Assembly (NCBI RefSeq): GCF_001189965.1
Contig: NZ_LFLU01000016.1
Location: forward strand, 1-64,000
Length of the DNA: 64,000 bases
Direction of reading: 5' to 3'
Origin: Herbaspirillum rhizosphaerae
GTDB lineage: Bacteria; Pseudomonadota; Gammaproteobacteria; Burkholderiales; Burkholderiaceae_D
The notes beneath the pieces were generated by a model that worked only from the letters and a program-made list of their open reading frames with translations, searched no databases and was not told the DNA's origin. The position numbers were made by a program, and so were the translations under genes. This document shows positions 35,720-44,027 of this stretch, one piece after another (positions within the stretch are counted from its first letter, which is position 1; each line of letters starts with the position of its first letter).

Positions 35720-36862
35720 TCAGAAGGTGTGACGGATGCCAATCTGCGTACCGAGCTGGTTATGGCCTGCCACTGCCGACGACGCAAAACCGTTCAGGCC
35801 GAGATCCGAACCGCCGCGGTTGATGACATAGCCGGTGTTGATGTAGAGGTCGGTGCGCTTGGACAGGAAGTAATCCAGATCGACCTGGAACGACATCGGC
35901 GCCAGCGTGCTGCCGTAAAACTTCTGGTACATCGCGGTACCCGACAAGAGCAGGCTTGGCGTCATGTGATAGGTCGTGCCGAGCCAATACAGGCTGGACG
36001 CCTGCACCGGGCCTTTGGTCAGCGCGGTCAGGTGGATCGCCTTGGAGTTCAGGTAGCGATAGCCGGCGAACAGATCCACATTCGCCAGTTTGTACGATGC
36101 GCCCGCGCCGATACGCTTGTCCTTGTTGCCTTCATAGCCGCCGCCGGCCACCGTGGTGGCGGCAGTCGGGCTGGCGGCCGAACCGTTCTTCTGGTCATAG
36201 ACCAGCGTCGCGCTGAAGTCGCCGCCTTCGTACAGCAGACCGGTTTCCATCACGCGGCCGCGCAGGTTGTCGCCCGCCACTTCCGAACCGTAGGCAACGC
36301 TGTCGTAACCCTGGCTGTACTGGGCGATGGCGGTCACTGCGCCGAATTTCTTTTGATAGCGGACGGTATTGTCAAGCCGGTCCGAGAAGGCCGGATCCAT
36401 CATCTTGATGGCGTACACCGCGTTGTTGAGCGGATTGAATTTGCTCGCCCAATCCAGGAACAGACCGCCGATGCGACCGACGGAGACGGTGCCGAAATCA
36501 TTGTTCGCCAGGCCGACATAAGACAGGCGGCCGAACAAGCGGCCGCCTTGCAGCAGGCCCCCGGTGTCGACGGCCATGCCGCTTTCCACCAGGAAGAACG
36601 ACGAGCTGCCGCCGCCGAGATCTTCACTGCCTGTGATGCCCCAGCGCGATCCGGACATGTTGCCCGAGGTCATGCGGGTGAGATTCTTTGTGCTGCCGTT
36701 CACCAGAGCGGCGTTGGTGAGGTATTCGATTCCGGTATCGACAATGCCGTAAAGCTTGACGTTGCTTGTGGAAATGGAGTCTTCGGCGAAGCCGACGGAG
36801 GGAAGCGTGAGACAGGCAGCCGCAAAGCAGCCTGCCGCGCCAAGGCGGTAGAGAGAGTTCAT
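35720..36862 (-). CDS. general porin, 16-strand OmpC-like
   Basis: 380 aa. The signal peptide ends at FAEDS near residue 27. The barrel shows alternating strands, starting VKLYGIVDTGIEYL and containing SRWGITGSEDLGGG and the loop-3-like region, and ends in IRHTF with the C-terminal Phe needed by the Bam machinery. It is a betaproteobacterial porin (PF13609). Being first in an operon with an ABC importer suggests it admits that importer's substrate. AGAGGA lies 10 bp before the ATG. Confidence 0.92.
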   Translation of the reverse strand: MNSLYRLGAAGCFAAACLTLPSVGFAEDSISTSNVKLYGIVDTGIEYLTNAALVNGSTKNLTRMTSGNMSGSRWGITGSEDLGGGSSSFFLVESGMAVDTGGLLQGGRLFGRLSYVGLANNDFGTVSVGRIGGLFLDWASKFNPLNNAVYAIKMMDPAFSDRLDNTVRYQKKFGAVTAIAQYSQGYDSVAYGSEVAGDNLRGRVMETGLLYEGGDFSATLVYDQKNGSAASPTAATTVAGGGYEGNKDKRIGAGASYKLANVDLFAGYRYLNSKAIHLTALTKGPVQASSLYWLGTTYHMTPSLLLSGTAMYQKFYGSTLAPMSFQVDLDYFLSKRTDLYINTGYVINRGGSDLGLNGFASSAVAGHNQLGTQIGIRHTF

Positions 36863-36956
36863 AAATTGTAGGTCCTCTTTGGGATTAAATTTAAACGCGA
36901 CCGACGGTCACGTGGCCCAGAGTATCGGGGGTAAATATGTCGGGACCATGAAGAAT

Positions 36957-36978
36957 TTATGTCAATTTGATGACATAA
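36957..36978. promoter_or_regulatory. palindromic operator candidate upstream of porin operon
   Basis: TTATGTCA-N6-TGACATAA is a perfect 8-bp inverted repeat centred about 105 bp before the porin start codon. It is the clearest structure in the 36863-37185 spacer, where no reading frame looks like a gene. It probably binds a dimeric regulator encoded elsewhere. Confidence 0.5.
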
Positions 36979-37185
36979 CTCTCACCATGCGGGACAGACT
37001 GACGGCGTCGATGACCGGAGGCGGATCAGTATTATCCGCATATTCGCCGGCAAGAGCTGGCAGGTCGACGAGCGTTGACCTGGGTATCGGAGTGTTGATG
37101 AACGACACGCGAGGCATCGGTTGCGGCAGGGGTGCATTCCGACCGGCCCTGCGCACCCGATGTTTCTGCCGCTGCTGCGCCTGGT

Positions 37186-38430
37186 TCAGGAAGTGGCGGT
37201 ATCCGTATTTTGAGAAACGGCGCCGTTGTCCTGTTGTTGTTCTCTCAGCGGTCTGTTTAAACAGGAAATACGATTCCGCCCCTCCGACTTGGCCATCTGC
37301 AAGGCGCTGTCGGCACGTTGCAAGAGGTCTTCCATCTTCTTGTCGCCGTGTTCACTGACTGCGACACCAACGCTGATGGTGAAGGGCGGCAGGTTATCGC
37401 TTTTGTTCTCGGCCATGCCGCGACGCAGTTTTTCGGCGATGATCATCGCCCCGTGCAGATTCATGACAGGCAGCGCCAATGCAAATTCTTCGCCGCCGAC
37501 GCGGCTGATGATGTCCGTGTCGCGCAAGATGCGCGCGGCCAGTTCGCCGAAGCGGCGCAGCACCGCATCGCCGACGGCGCGTCCGTGGGTGTCATTGATC
37601 TGTTCAAAGTTATCGATATCGCAGACCGCCATCGACAAGGGTTTCGCGGTGCGGCGCGCCAGCCGGAATTCACGGTTGGCATATTCGTCGAAGTGACGCT
37701 GATTGGCGAGCCCGGTGAGCGGGTCGCGGGTAGCCATCTCATAGAGGTGCGCATTGTAGCGCCGGATTTTCGTGATCATGGGACGGAAGATCAACACCGC
37801 CTCCAACGCCAGTGCGATGAAAAACGCGACCAGCACCAGCAGTTGCGCCTTGCGCGCCTGTTCAGTGCGAACGTCGGCTTGCTCGGCGAACAGGGTCGCT
37901 GCGCGATCGAGCGCAGGCAACAGCAGATCGCGGGCATGGTGCTGCAGCGCCCGATAGGCCTCGTTGCCGGCGTTCATATTGGTCGCGCCGATGAAACGGC
38001 GGGTGTCCTCCAGAAAGCTGCGGACTTCCGTATCGATCGGATTGCTGCCGACAAAATACAGTTCATGTTCGGCCGCGCTGAGCTGGCTGCCGGCGGGGTC
38101 GCCTTTGCCGGTGAGGATATCCTGGGCCCGCTCGATCTGGGTCACGGCATCCTGCATGGCTTCGCTGGTAGACAAATCGCCGACATACAAATCCGTGCTG
38201 AGCAATGCGATGCGTTGCGACAGCACGCGCTGCTGCTCGACGAGATGAATGCGCTGTGCGGTATTGCGTTGGTCAGCGACGATATTGCCGAACAGAAAAT
38301 ACGCTATCAGGAACAAAGCTGCCATCACCGCCACGCCGCCGGCATAGGCAATGGTCATGCGGGTGGCGTTGATCTTTCTGTCGGGCAAGCTGGACGCTGC
38401 TGTTTTGGCTTCTTTGACCGCACGTATCAT
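37186..38430 (-). CDS. membrane diguanylate cyclase with PilJ-type sensor
   Basis: 414 aa. The first membrane helix lies at about 26-50, and RIHLVEQQRVLSQRIALLST starts a type IV-pilus-type (PilJ N-terminal, PF13675-like) helical sensor, commonly linked to nitrate or pilus signals. A second helix (LLVLVAFFIALALEAVLIF) is followed by GGDEF with DPLTGLANQRHFDEY. The active site is GGEEF, and RDTD five residues upstream is the I-site. ATG 38430 is preferred over the upstream frame. It faces away from the porin operon. Confidence 0.9.
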   Translation of the reverse strand: MIRAVKEAKTAASSLPDRKINATRMTIAYAGGVAVMAALFLIAYFLFGNIVADQRNTAQRIHLVEQQRVLSQRIALLSTDLYVGDLSTSEAMQDAVTQIERAQDILTGKGDPAGSQLSAAEHELYFVGSNPIDTEVRSFLEDTRRFIGATNMNAGNEAYRALQHHARDLLLPALDRAATLFAEQADVRTEQARKAQLLVLVAFFIALALEAVLIFRPMITKIRRYNAHLYEMATRDPLTGLANQRHFDEYANREFRLARRTAKPLSMAVCDIDNFEQINDTHGRAVGDAVLRRFGELAARILRDTDIISRVGGEEFALALPVMNLHGAMIIAEKLRRGMAENKSDNLPPFTISVGVAVSEHGDKKMEDLLQRADSALQMAKSEGRNRISCLNRPLREQQQDNGAVSQNTDTATS

Positions 38431-38607
38431 CGTAGTGCTTTCTGTGATTGGAACGCGGAATGCACAATGCATCGCTGAGGGTCGATATTATGACATCAGT
38501 GTCGCGTACGAACACTGCGAGAGGCGCCTGGTCAGATGCGGATTATTGATTTGGCGGAACCGGCCGGGTTGCGTCAAAGACCATCCCGGCGTTGGCGGGG
38601 ATGGTAG

Positions 38608-38751
38608 TTCGCATCAGTCGCGAACCTTGCCCCGCATCGATTTGATCTCGCCGCGCAATATCGGCGTCCGAGCGACAACGCTCGCCATTTCCTACAAACG
38701 ATGTAAAGCGTCGTTCTTGTTTTTTTGACTTCAGTGCGCCTGGGCCTTGAT
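38608..38751 (-). pseudogene. decayed 3' fragment of arfB
   Basis: Bases 38608-38657 are identical over 50 bp to 40646-40695, the 3' end of the intact arfB gene including its stop codon. After that the fragment lacks roughly 65 bases and then matches again with scattered changes up to GGGCCTTGAT at 38742-38751. Only the C-terminal third is represented, without the GGQ motif. Both copies point the same way and bracket two exported-protein genes. The remainder of the 38431-38762 gap shows a small hairpin (ACCATCCC/GGGATGGT) and no gene. Confidence 0.8.
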
Positions 38752-38762
38752 CTGCGATTGCC

Positions 38763-39686
38763 TTATTTGGCGTTCGCGCAATTGCTGTTTTTCTTTGGCG
38801 CAGAAATCAATTCATCGCGCAGCGACTTGAAAAAAATCCGGTCGCAATCGTCGCGCACCAATTGACCTCTCTCGATTCTTTCCTTGCCGCCTTCCTGAAA
38901 GCGCAAGGTTTTCTGCGGGATATCTTCCTTGCCGGTCAACTGCATGGTGTCCAGCGCCAGCTCCAGCGATGTCGCGAGCAAGCGTCCGCTGGCGTCTTTC
39001 AGCTTGCGCCCCTGATCGTCGGTCCATGACTTGGGGAAAGCATCAGGTCCGACGTCATCGGAGACGACACGTATTTGCGTGTGATAGGGAGTGGGGTTGC
39101 CGGCGACCAGAATGGAAATGGCGTTTTCCAGAATGATGGCGCGCTGATCCTGGGTGATGATGAAATGCGGCTGGGCTTCAATGGTGATGTCGTGCGGGCC
39201 GATCTGACTGCTCGTGTCGCCGATCAGTCTTTTGTCCGGCCTGGTCATCATGGTCAGCGAGATTGTCGCCAATTCCGAGGGGGTGAACTGATCCAGCAGC
39301 GGCTGGTAATTGGTCAATATTTTATCCGCCCGCGTCCGCATGGCGTCTTGTTCACGACTTCTTTGCGCAGTGGAAAGCGCACCATGCGTCGCAACCGCAA
39401 CAAGAAATCCGGCAAAACTGGGGGCCGGATACATCATCGCGCCGCCCTTGCCGCCCTGATTGTCGTAATTGATCTGACCGGAAAAGGCGATCTTCTGATC
39501 CTGCGCCAACCTGAGCCATAACGTCGAGTTCTCAGACGCCGGCGTTACCGCCGGTTGCGCCAGCGCGAGCTGAGCGACTTCCTCCGCCGCGGCGATAGCG
39601 CCAACGGTCGCCGCAAGCGCCAGCAGCATTGCCGTCGCACCAACCCGCGTGATTTTCCGCGCCGTCGATCCTGAACTGAAGTACAT
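38763..39686 (-). CDS. hypothetical exported protein
   Basis: 307 aa. Residues 15-35 form a signal or anchor (VGATAMLLALAATVGAIAAA). The mature part has no family I recognise; GQINYDNQGGKGGAMMYPAP, SFAGFLVAVATHGAL and a C-terminal segment with Cys near the end are the notable stretches. GGGGAT precedes the ATG. It follows the next lipoprotein gene by 31 bp and is probably in the same transcript. Both lie between the two arfB ends, so they may have arrived together. Confidence 0.72.
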   Translation of the reverse strand: MYFSSGSTARKITRVGATAMLLALAATVGAIAAAEEVAQLALAQPAVTPASENSTLWLRLAQDQKIAFSGQINYDNQGGKGGAMMYPAPSFAGFLVAVATHGALSTAQRSREQDAMRTRADKILTNYQPLLDQFTPSELATISLTMMTRPDKRLIGDTSSQIGPHDITIEAQPHFIITQDQRAIILENAISILVAGNPTPYHTQIRVVSDDVGPDAFPKSWTDDQGRKLKDASGRLLATSLELALDTMQLTGKEDIPQKTLRFQEGGKERIERGQLVRDDCDRIFFKSLRDELISAPKKNSNCANAK

Positions 39687-39717
39687 GCCTATCCCCTGTC
39701 GAATCCAACGGCGATGA

Positions 39718-40410
39718 TTATTTGCTCAGGGGCAGGAGGACTTTGTCCTTGGCCCGTTCCAGCACCTGGTAATAAGCATTGGTCAGACCTGGATATTTCG
39801 GCGGTTCGTCCCATCCGCCCTCCGCACTCTTGGTCTCGGACACGCCGTAGTACCAGTCGTACTTGTTGGTCGTCAGATCCACGATGTAAGCGGCTGCGGC
39901 AACGGTCGCGCGCGGATCGCCGCTCGGGAAGTAAGATGAATAGCGGCGCGTGAAGCCCAGCGAATAGACAGTGACAACCAGCAGTTTGTCGACGCCATAC
40001 TTGCCCTTGAGGGAAGTGAAGTTTTTGCGTGCCGTATTTTCACCGGACGGGCCGCCATCAGGCAGCGTCGCAACGTCGAGCTTCTCTTTGACAATCAGCG
40101 TGCTGACGCCTTTTTTGTTCAGGGCTTCGGCAACAGATTCCTTGAGCGTCGCCAAGTCGTCATTCGGCAAAGTGCGCACCAAGTCCGTCAGCGACGAATT
40201 CGCCGCTGATGCCGTCATGTAGCAGAGCAGGCAATCGGCGCCGGGGAAGTAAGTATCGGCCTTCGGAATTTCGCTCATCACGATCCCGACTTTTGCGGGA
40301 GAAGTCGTCAGGACTTCAGATTTGAATGCGATGTCTTTTTGTTTTGGTGCGGCACAACCGACCAGCAGGCTTGCGCACAAGGCGAGCCCGACCACGATAC
40401 GAATGTTCAT
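39718..40410 (-). CDS. hypothetical lipoprotein
   Basis: 230 aa. MNIRIVVGLALCASLLVGCA has a LVGC lipobox at Cys19. The mature domain carries KVGIVMSEIPKADTYFPGAD, a CLLCY pair and a C-terminal GVSETKSAEGGWDEPPKYPG. SVAEALNKKGVSTLIVKEKL and YGVDKLLVVTVYSLG give it an alpha/beta look like small envelope proteins of the TolB N-domain or DUF799 type, but I cannot place it. The GGGGAAA ribosome site is good. Possibly acts with the downstream exported protein. Confidence 0.75.
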   Translation of the reverse strand: MNIRIVVGLALCASLLVGCAAPKQKDIAFKSEVLTTSPAKVGIVMSEIPKADTYFPGADCLLCYMTASAANSSLTDLVRTLPNDDLATLKESVAEALNKKGVSTLIVKEKLDVATLPDGGPSGENTARKNFTSLKGKYGVDKLLVVTVYSLGFTRRYSSYFPSGDPRATVAAAAYIVDLTTNKYDWYYGVSETKSAEGGWDEPPKYPGLTNAYYQVLERAKDKVLLPLSK

Positions 40411-40651
40411 TACGATTTCCCCGGAGCTTTTGATATTTTTTGAATTTGCATGCGCAGCAATTCGCGATGCTCAGGGATAGTAAATTAAATCGATTCCTGT
40501 ATGCAATGCGTAATTGAAGCGAATCGCAAGGATATTTAACATTCTTCTCGGTATGATTAGATCGCAATTTCAACGACCGCCGGAGATCGGATTAGACGAT
40601 GGTCAAGAAGAGCATCCCCCGCTTTATCGGCGGCGCCAATGAATATTCGCA

Positions 40652-41083
40652 TCAGTCGCGAACCTTGCCCCGCATCGATTTGATCTCGCCGCGCAGTGTC
40701 TTGCTCTGCAGCCGTTTGCGCTGCGAACTGCGAGTGGGACGGGTCGGCCTGCGCAGTACCGGAACATGGGCGACAAGCGCAACCATTTCCTGCAAACGCT
40801 GCAAAGCGTCCGCCTTGTTTTTTTCCTGACTGCGGTGCGCCTGGGCCTTGATGATGACCATCCCCTCCTTGCTGATGCGATGGTCCCGCAATGCCAGCAG
40901 ACGCTGCTTCACATCGTCCGGCAAGGACGAAGCGCGAATATCGAAACGCAGGTGGATGGCGCTCGATACCTTGTTGACGTTCTGCCCACCCGCGCCTTGT
41001 GCGCGGATGGCGGTGAGTTCGACTTCTTCGTCGGGGATGAAAAGGGTGAGGATGGTGGTGGCCCGAAGTGGCAAAAATGCCAT
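40652..41083 (-). CDS. arfB: alternative ribosome-rescue factor ArfB
   Basis: 143-aa peptidyl-tRNA hydrolase (YaeJ family) that frees stalled, non-stop ribosomes. The catalytic GGQ is at 32-34 in [20 protein letters not shown], followed by [13 protein letters not shown]. The C-terminal tail [20 protein letters not shown] with further basic residues is the part that enters the empty mRNA channel. Length is normal. The first residues, [11 protein letters not shown], are atypical and no clear ribosome site is seen, so the exact start is less certain. The downstream end is duplicated at 38608. Confidence 0.93.
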   Translation of the reverse strand: MAFLPLRATTILTLFIPDEEVELTAIRAQGAGGQNVNKVSSAIHLRFDIRASSLPDDVKQRLLALRDHRISKEGMVIIKAQAHRSQEKNKADALQRLQEMVALVAHVPVLRRPTRPTRSSQRKRLQSKTLRGEIKSMRGKVRD

Positions 41084-41320
41084 TCTAACGAAATGTCTTT
41101 AAACGAAAGTGATACCCGGAAGAGATGCGATGGCCGATCTATGTTTATATAACGGCCAATCTAACCATTCTTCTTGGGTACTAACGCGACTGAAGTCGCG
41201 ATCTTGTATTGATTCGACAATGCTTGCATACCAGAATGGCCTTGTAGTTTTTAGATTAAAAGTACTTATTACATCACTTTAGATCGAACCAATAAATCTA
41301 ATTATTAATTAAGAGGCAAT

Positions 41321-41566
41321 ATGGGAATCCATCTCACGGAAACCGATCCAAAAAAGACGGCTACTACTTTCGACTATTTCAGAAGTTTAAAAGAGGTAAG
41401 AGAAATGCTTGAAAAACATGCGAGTACAAATGGAACGCCGACTGTAATTAGCATAACGGTTAAAGGTAATGGTGAGGCCAGTCAGTCTTTTGAAATTAAT
41501 AACCTGAGCGAACTGATGTTGATTTTTGGATTAAATGTTGACGGTCATGAGCCTAACCCAAAGTGA
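41321..41566 (+). CDS. 81-aa protein paired with YcaO
   Basis: The AGAGG ribosome site is 5 bp before the ATG, and A+T-rich codons match the next gene. The product has a predicted helix (FDYFRSLKEVREMLEKHA), two strands around TVISITVKGNG and QSFEIN, and a short helix LSELMLIFGL. It has no Cys, signal peptide or membrane segment. Its end overlaps the YcaO start by 32 bp, so the two are translationally coupled. It could be a precursor, a substrate-delivery partner or an unrelated regulator; lack of Cys and of a Ser/Thr-rich core argues against a typical azoline precursor. Not recognised. Confidence 0.7.
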   Translation: MGIHLTETDPKKTATTFDYFRSLKEVREMLEKHASTNGTPTVISITVKGNGEASQSFEINNLSELMLIFGLNVDGHEPNPK

Positions 41567-42809
41567 TATCACCTACTCAGGCTCATTGCACGAGAGAAGC
41601 CTAGCTACTTCTGATGCGATAAAAATCGCTTGGGATATTGCCGAACGTCATCAATTGGATATTCAACTTAAAGAAGTCGGAAAGTCTCCCTCTACTATCT
41701 CATGCAGAATTACAGATAAAAGCGGTTGGTACACTCACGGAAACGGGAAAGGAATTGGTCAGCAAAGTCTCGCCTCAGCATTGTTTGAAGCATTAGAACA
41801 TTACTTTTACTACAACGAAAATATTTATCCTGCGCTTAAATTTCAATTGTTGGATTTAGATGCTTCAGATACGTATTTGGTGGGAAGTTGCCCAGACTTT
41901 TCAAGAATATTATCGAAGGAAAAAGTATCGTTTGGGCGATTGTCTTTTCATCGCGTAGGAGGAAATTCAGAAAATATATTGTTCCCTGCTTTTTTGACAA
42001 ATCCTAAATATATCTCAAGAGTCTTAAGTGAAAGAGACGCGCTTAGCCGCTTAGCTTTGATGCGTTACAGTTCGAATTCCGGTACAGCTGCTGGTGCTAA
42101 CGAACACGATGCCGTCTTACATGGACTTCTCGAAATCATCGAACGTGACTCGTTAGGCATTGAGTTACTTCGGGTCGTGATACGAAAAAATCCATATCAG
42201 CAGAGAGAAATAGATCGCGATTCCCTCTCGGAGTATCTATGTGCTCTGTTAAACGATATTGAGGTCCAAACTAACGGGACAATTATTGTATGGGCAATTA
42301 CAACAGATTTAGGTGTTCCTTCAGTTCTGGCTGCGTTAATTGTGAAGAACCAAGGAGATGAAAAATACTTTGGTTCGGGCGCGTCTCTATCATGGCAGTA
42401 TGCAATCGAAAGGGCTGCTTTGGAGGCCATGCAAGTTTTTCACTGCCATATTATTTATCGATTAAAAAAGCCAATTTCCAAACTCGTTACGGACGTAAAA
42501 CTGCCGCTCTATTCATATTGCCAACTCCAAGCAGGACAGTTTCATCCACGAGGCGGCACAAAAAAGATCTCTTCGAAGGAATTGGAACTCTTCACACCGT
42601 CTATAGAGAAGCTATCTCCTGCTCAACAAATAAATCTAATTGTTGATCGTTTAAGCATTCGGGGAATAGAAGTTTTCTCGAGAAGCATAACGAATAACGG
42701 ATTCTCTCTTGCTCAAGTTATCGCTCCCAAATTAGAGCGTTTCCATTTAGTAACATCAGGAAGTCCTGTCGCTCCAGGTTCCCGAGGTCTTAGAGTATTA
42801 GCTGATTAA
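41535..42809 (+). CDS. YcaO-domain protein
   Basis: 424 aa (420 if Met5 at 41547 is the start). YcaO enzymes use ATP to activate peptide amides, forming azolines or thioamides. Visible family blocks are ISCRITDKSGWYTHGNGKGI and SALFEALEHYFYY, the ATP/Mg motif LLEIIERDSLG, and AIERAALEAMQ. The C-terminal block is VIAPKLERFHLV with PGSRGLRVL, close to stand-alone YcaOs of peptide-modification loci. No fused ThiF-like or RRE domain, no TfuA and no dehydrogenase are nearby. Base composition differs sharply from the chromosome, indicating transfer. Confidence 0.85.
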   Translation: MLTVMSLTQSDITYSGSLHERSLATSDAIKIAWDIAERHQLDIQLKEVGKSPSTISCRITDKSGWYTHGNGKGIGQQSLASALFEALEHYFYYNENIYPALKFQLLDLDASDTYLVGSCPDFSRILSKEKVSFGRLSFHRVGGNSENILFPAFLTNPKYISRVLSERDALSRLALMRYSSNSGTAAGANEHDAVLHGLLEIIERDSLGIELLRVVIRKNPYQQREIDRDSLSEYLCALLNDIEVQTNGTIIVWAITTDLGVPSVLAALIVKNQGDEKYFGSGASLSWQYAIERAALEAMQVFHCHIIYRLKKPISKLVTDVKLPLYSYCQLQAGQFHPRGGTKKISSKELELFTPSIEKLSPAQQINLIVDRLSIRGIEVFSRSITNNGFSLAQVIAPKLERFHLVTSGSPVAPGSRGLRVLAD

Positions 42810-42960
42810 AGCAACGGACTTAGCCACATACTTGTCTCTGTTTTTCTCAAAACCGAAAATACAATTTCTTGGAATTATGGGCTTAGCATAAAAATAGATC
42901 GGCCATATCAGCAATGTACCCAGCAATTCCCAACATCAGAAATAACCACCCGTAACCCGG

Positions 42961-42966
42961 TATAAT
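42961..42966 (+). promoter_or_regulatory. -10 element of tRNA-Gly
   Basis: A perfect TATAAT sits 11 bp before the tRNA, preceded by GG and followed by a C-rich start region. No good -35 is seen at the usual distance. It lies outside the right inverted repeat of the YcaO cassette. Confidence 0.6.
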
Positions 42967-42977
42967 CCGTTCCCAAC

Positions 42978-43051
42978 GCGGGTGTAGCTCAATGGTAGAG
43001 CAGAAGCTTCCCAAGCTTACGACGAGGGTTCGATTCCCTTCACCCGCTCCA
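42978..43051 (+). tRNA. tRNA-Gly, anticodon CCC
   Basis: The acceptor stem GCGGGTG pairs with CACCCGC, followed by T and an encoded CCA. The D arm is GCTC-AATGGTA-GAGC, the anticodon loop is TTCCCAA, and the T arm has GAGGG-TTCGATT-CCCTT. The anticodon stem GAAGC/GCTTA has four good pairs and a G-A at its outer end. It is very close to E. coli glyU-type tRNAs. The trmB gene follows 104 bp downstream. Its 5' side borders the transferred cassette. Confidence 0.95.
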
Positions 43052-43154
43052 GGGTGCAAGGGAATCCGCCGTTTTTCATTGCTGCCTTATTTACCTTACC
43101 TTTGCACGCCGCATAACAATTCCATCCTCAGATCCTTCGCTTCACGAGTCATTC

Positions 43155-43874
43155 ATGTCAGAAAACAAGTCCGGCAAACCGCTTTTTTACGATCCGACCG
43201 AACATCGCATCCGCAGCTTCGTCACACGTGCAGGCCGCTTGTCGGGGGCGCAGGCGCGGGCTATTGAGGAGCTGGGGCCGCAGTTCTTGTTGCCGTATGC
43301 GAAGCAAACGCTGGATATCGATGCAGCCTTCGGACGCTCGGCGCCGACGGTGTTTGAGATCGGCTTCGGCATGGGCGACACCAGCGCGAAAATTGCGGCG
43401 GATATGCCGGAGAAGAATTTCATCGGCGTGGAAGTGCATACGCCGGGCGTGGGCAGTCTGCTCAAGCAGATCGGCGAGCAGAGCCTGACCAACATGCGTC
43501 TGATCCAGCACGATGCGGTGGAAGTGCTGACCAACATGATCGCACCGGGCGCATTGGCCGGCGCGCATGTGTTCTTTCCGGATCCGTGGCACAAGGCGCG
43601 CCACAACAAGCGCCGCCTGATCCAGGGGCCGCTGGTGAGCCTGCTGGCGTCGCGCATTGCGCCGGGCGGTTACCTGCATTGCGCCACCGACTGGGAAGAG
43701 TATGCGATCCAGATGCTGGAAGTGCTGGGCGCGGAGCCGACGCTGAAGAACAGCACCGACGCCGCCGAAGGCTATGCGCCCCGCCCCGATTACCGCCCTG
43801 TCACCAAGTTTGAAAACCGCGGCCTGCGTTTGGGCCACGGTGTCTGGGATTTGGTGTTCATCAAACAGCCCTGA
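43155..43874 (+). CDS. trmB: tRNA (guanine-N7)-methyltransferase TrmB
   Basis: 239 aa. It methylates G46 in the variable loop of many tRNAs using [23 protein letters not shown] is the usual N-terminus, [20 protein letters not shown] is the SAM-binding motif, and [18 protein letters not shown] is the TrmB signature for catalysis and tRNA contact. Length is standard. Its position just behind a tRNA gene is natural for a housekeeping gene. The 3' end runs into the long palindrome that separates it from the convergent chemoreceptor. Confidence 0.96.
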   Translation: MSENKSGKPLFYDPTEHRIRSFVTRAGRLSGAQARAIEELGPQFLLPYAKQTLDIDAAFGRSAPTVFEIGFGMGDTSAKIAADMPEKNFIGVEVHTPGVGSLLKQIGEQSLTNMRLIQHDAVEVLTNMIAPGALAGAHVFFPDPWHKARHNKRRLIQGPLVSLLASRIAPGGYLHCATDWEEYAIQMLEVLGAEPTLKNSTDAAEGYAPRPDYRPVTKFENRGLRLGHGVWDLVFIKQP

Positions 43875-43883
43875 TATCTTTTT

Positions 43884-44027
43884 CTAACCTGTTTGCGATC
43901 TGTAGCGAGAGGCCATCAGCCGGTGGCGGACGGAGCGCAGGAACCGGAACGTACTCTAGTACGTGAGGATTCCGAGCACCGCCCGACGCCGGATCATGGC
44001 CTCGCAGCAAGATCGCAGACAGGTTAG
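43884..44027. repeat. long palindromic element between convergent genes
   Basis: An imperfect 144-bp palindrome centred on ACGTACTCTAGTACGT (43949-43964). The outer ends match best: CTAACCTGT-N-TGCGATCT is present at both extremes in opposite orientation, and both arms carry GCGA(GA)GGCCAT followed by a CCGG-containing block. The right end supplies the stop codon of the chemoreceptor gene (44024-44026). It probably acts as a bidirectional terminator and looks like a dispersed chromosomal repeat. Confidence 0.8.

Larger units (their letters stand above)
41131..42905. repeat. AT-rich cassette bounded by inverted repeats
   Basis: TGGCCGATCTATGTTTAT at 41131-41148 matches the reverse complement of 42888-42905 at 17 of 18 positions. 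The 1.77-kb segment between them is much richer in A+T than all flanking genes and holds only the 81-aa gene and the YcaO gene. No transposase or obvious target duplication is present. A small perfect inverted repeat (CGCGACT/AGTCGCG, 41185-41200) lies inside the left end, and tRNA-Gly begins 73 bp outside the right end. The pattern suggests a transferred cassette. Confidence 0.6.

Noticed and set aside
36879..37358. Open frame in the porin upstream spacer
   Set aside because: No ribosome site or protein-like pattern, and it overlaps the cyclase 3' end; the spacer is better explained as regulatory DNA.
39718..40410. Assignment of the lipoprotein to the GNA1162/DUF799 family
   Set aside because: Only general lipoprotein and alpha/beta character could be seen; no defining motif of that family.
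41321..41566. Reading the 81-aa protein as a standard azoline peptide precursor
   Set aside because: It lacks Cys and a repetitive Ser/Thr core and looks folded; kept as an unassigned YcaO partner.
41084..43051. Complete integrative element using tRNA-Gly as attachment site
   Set aside because: No integrase and no repeated tRNA 3' end were found; only the inverted-repeat cassette is supported.
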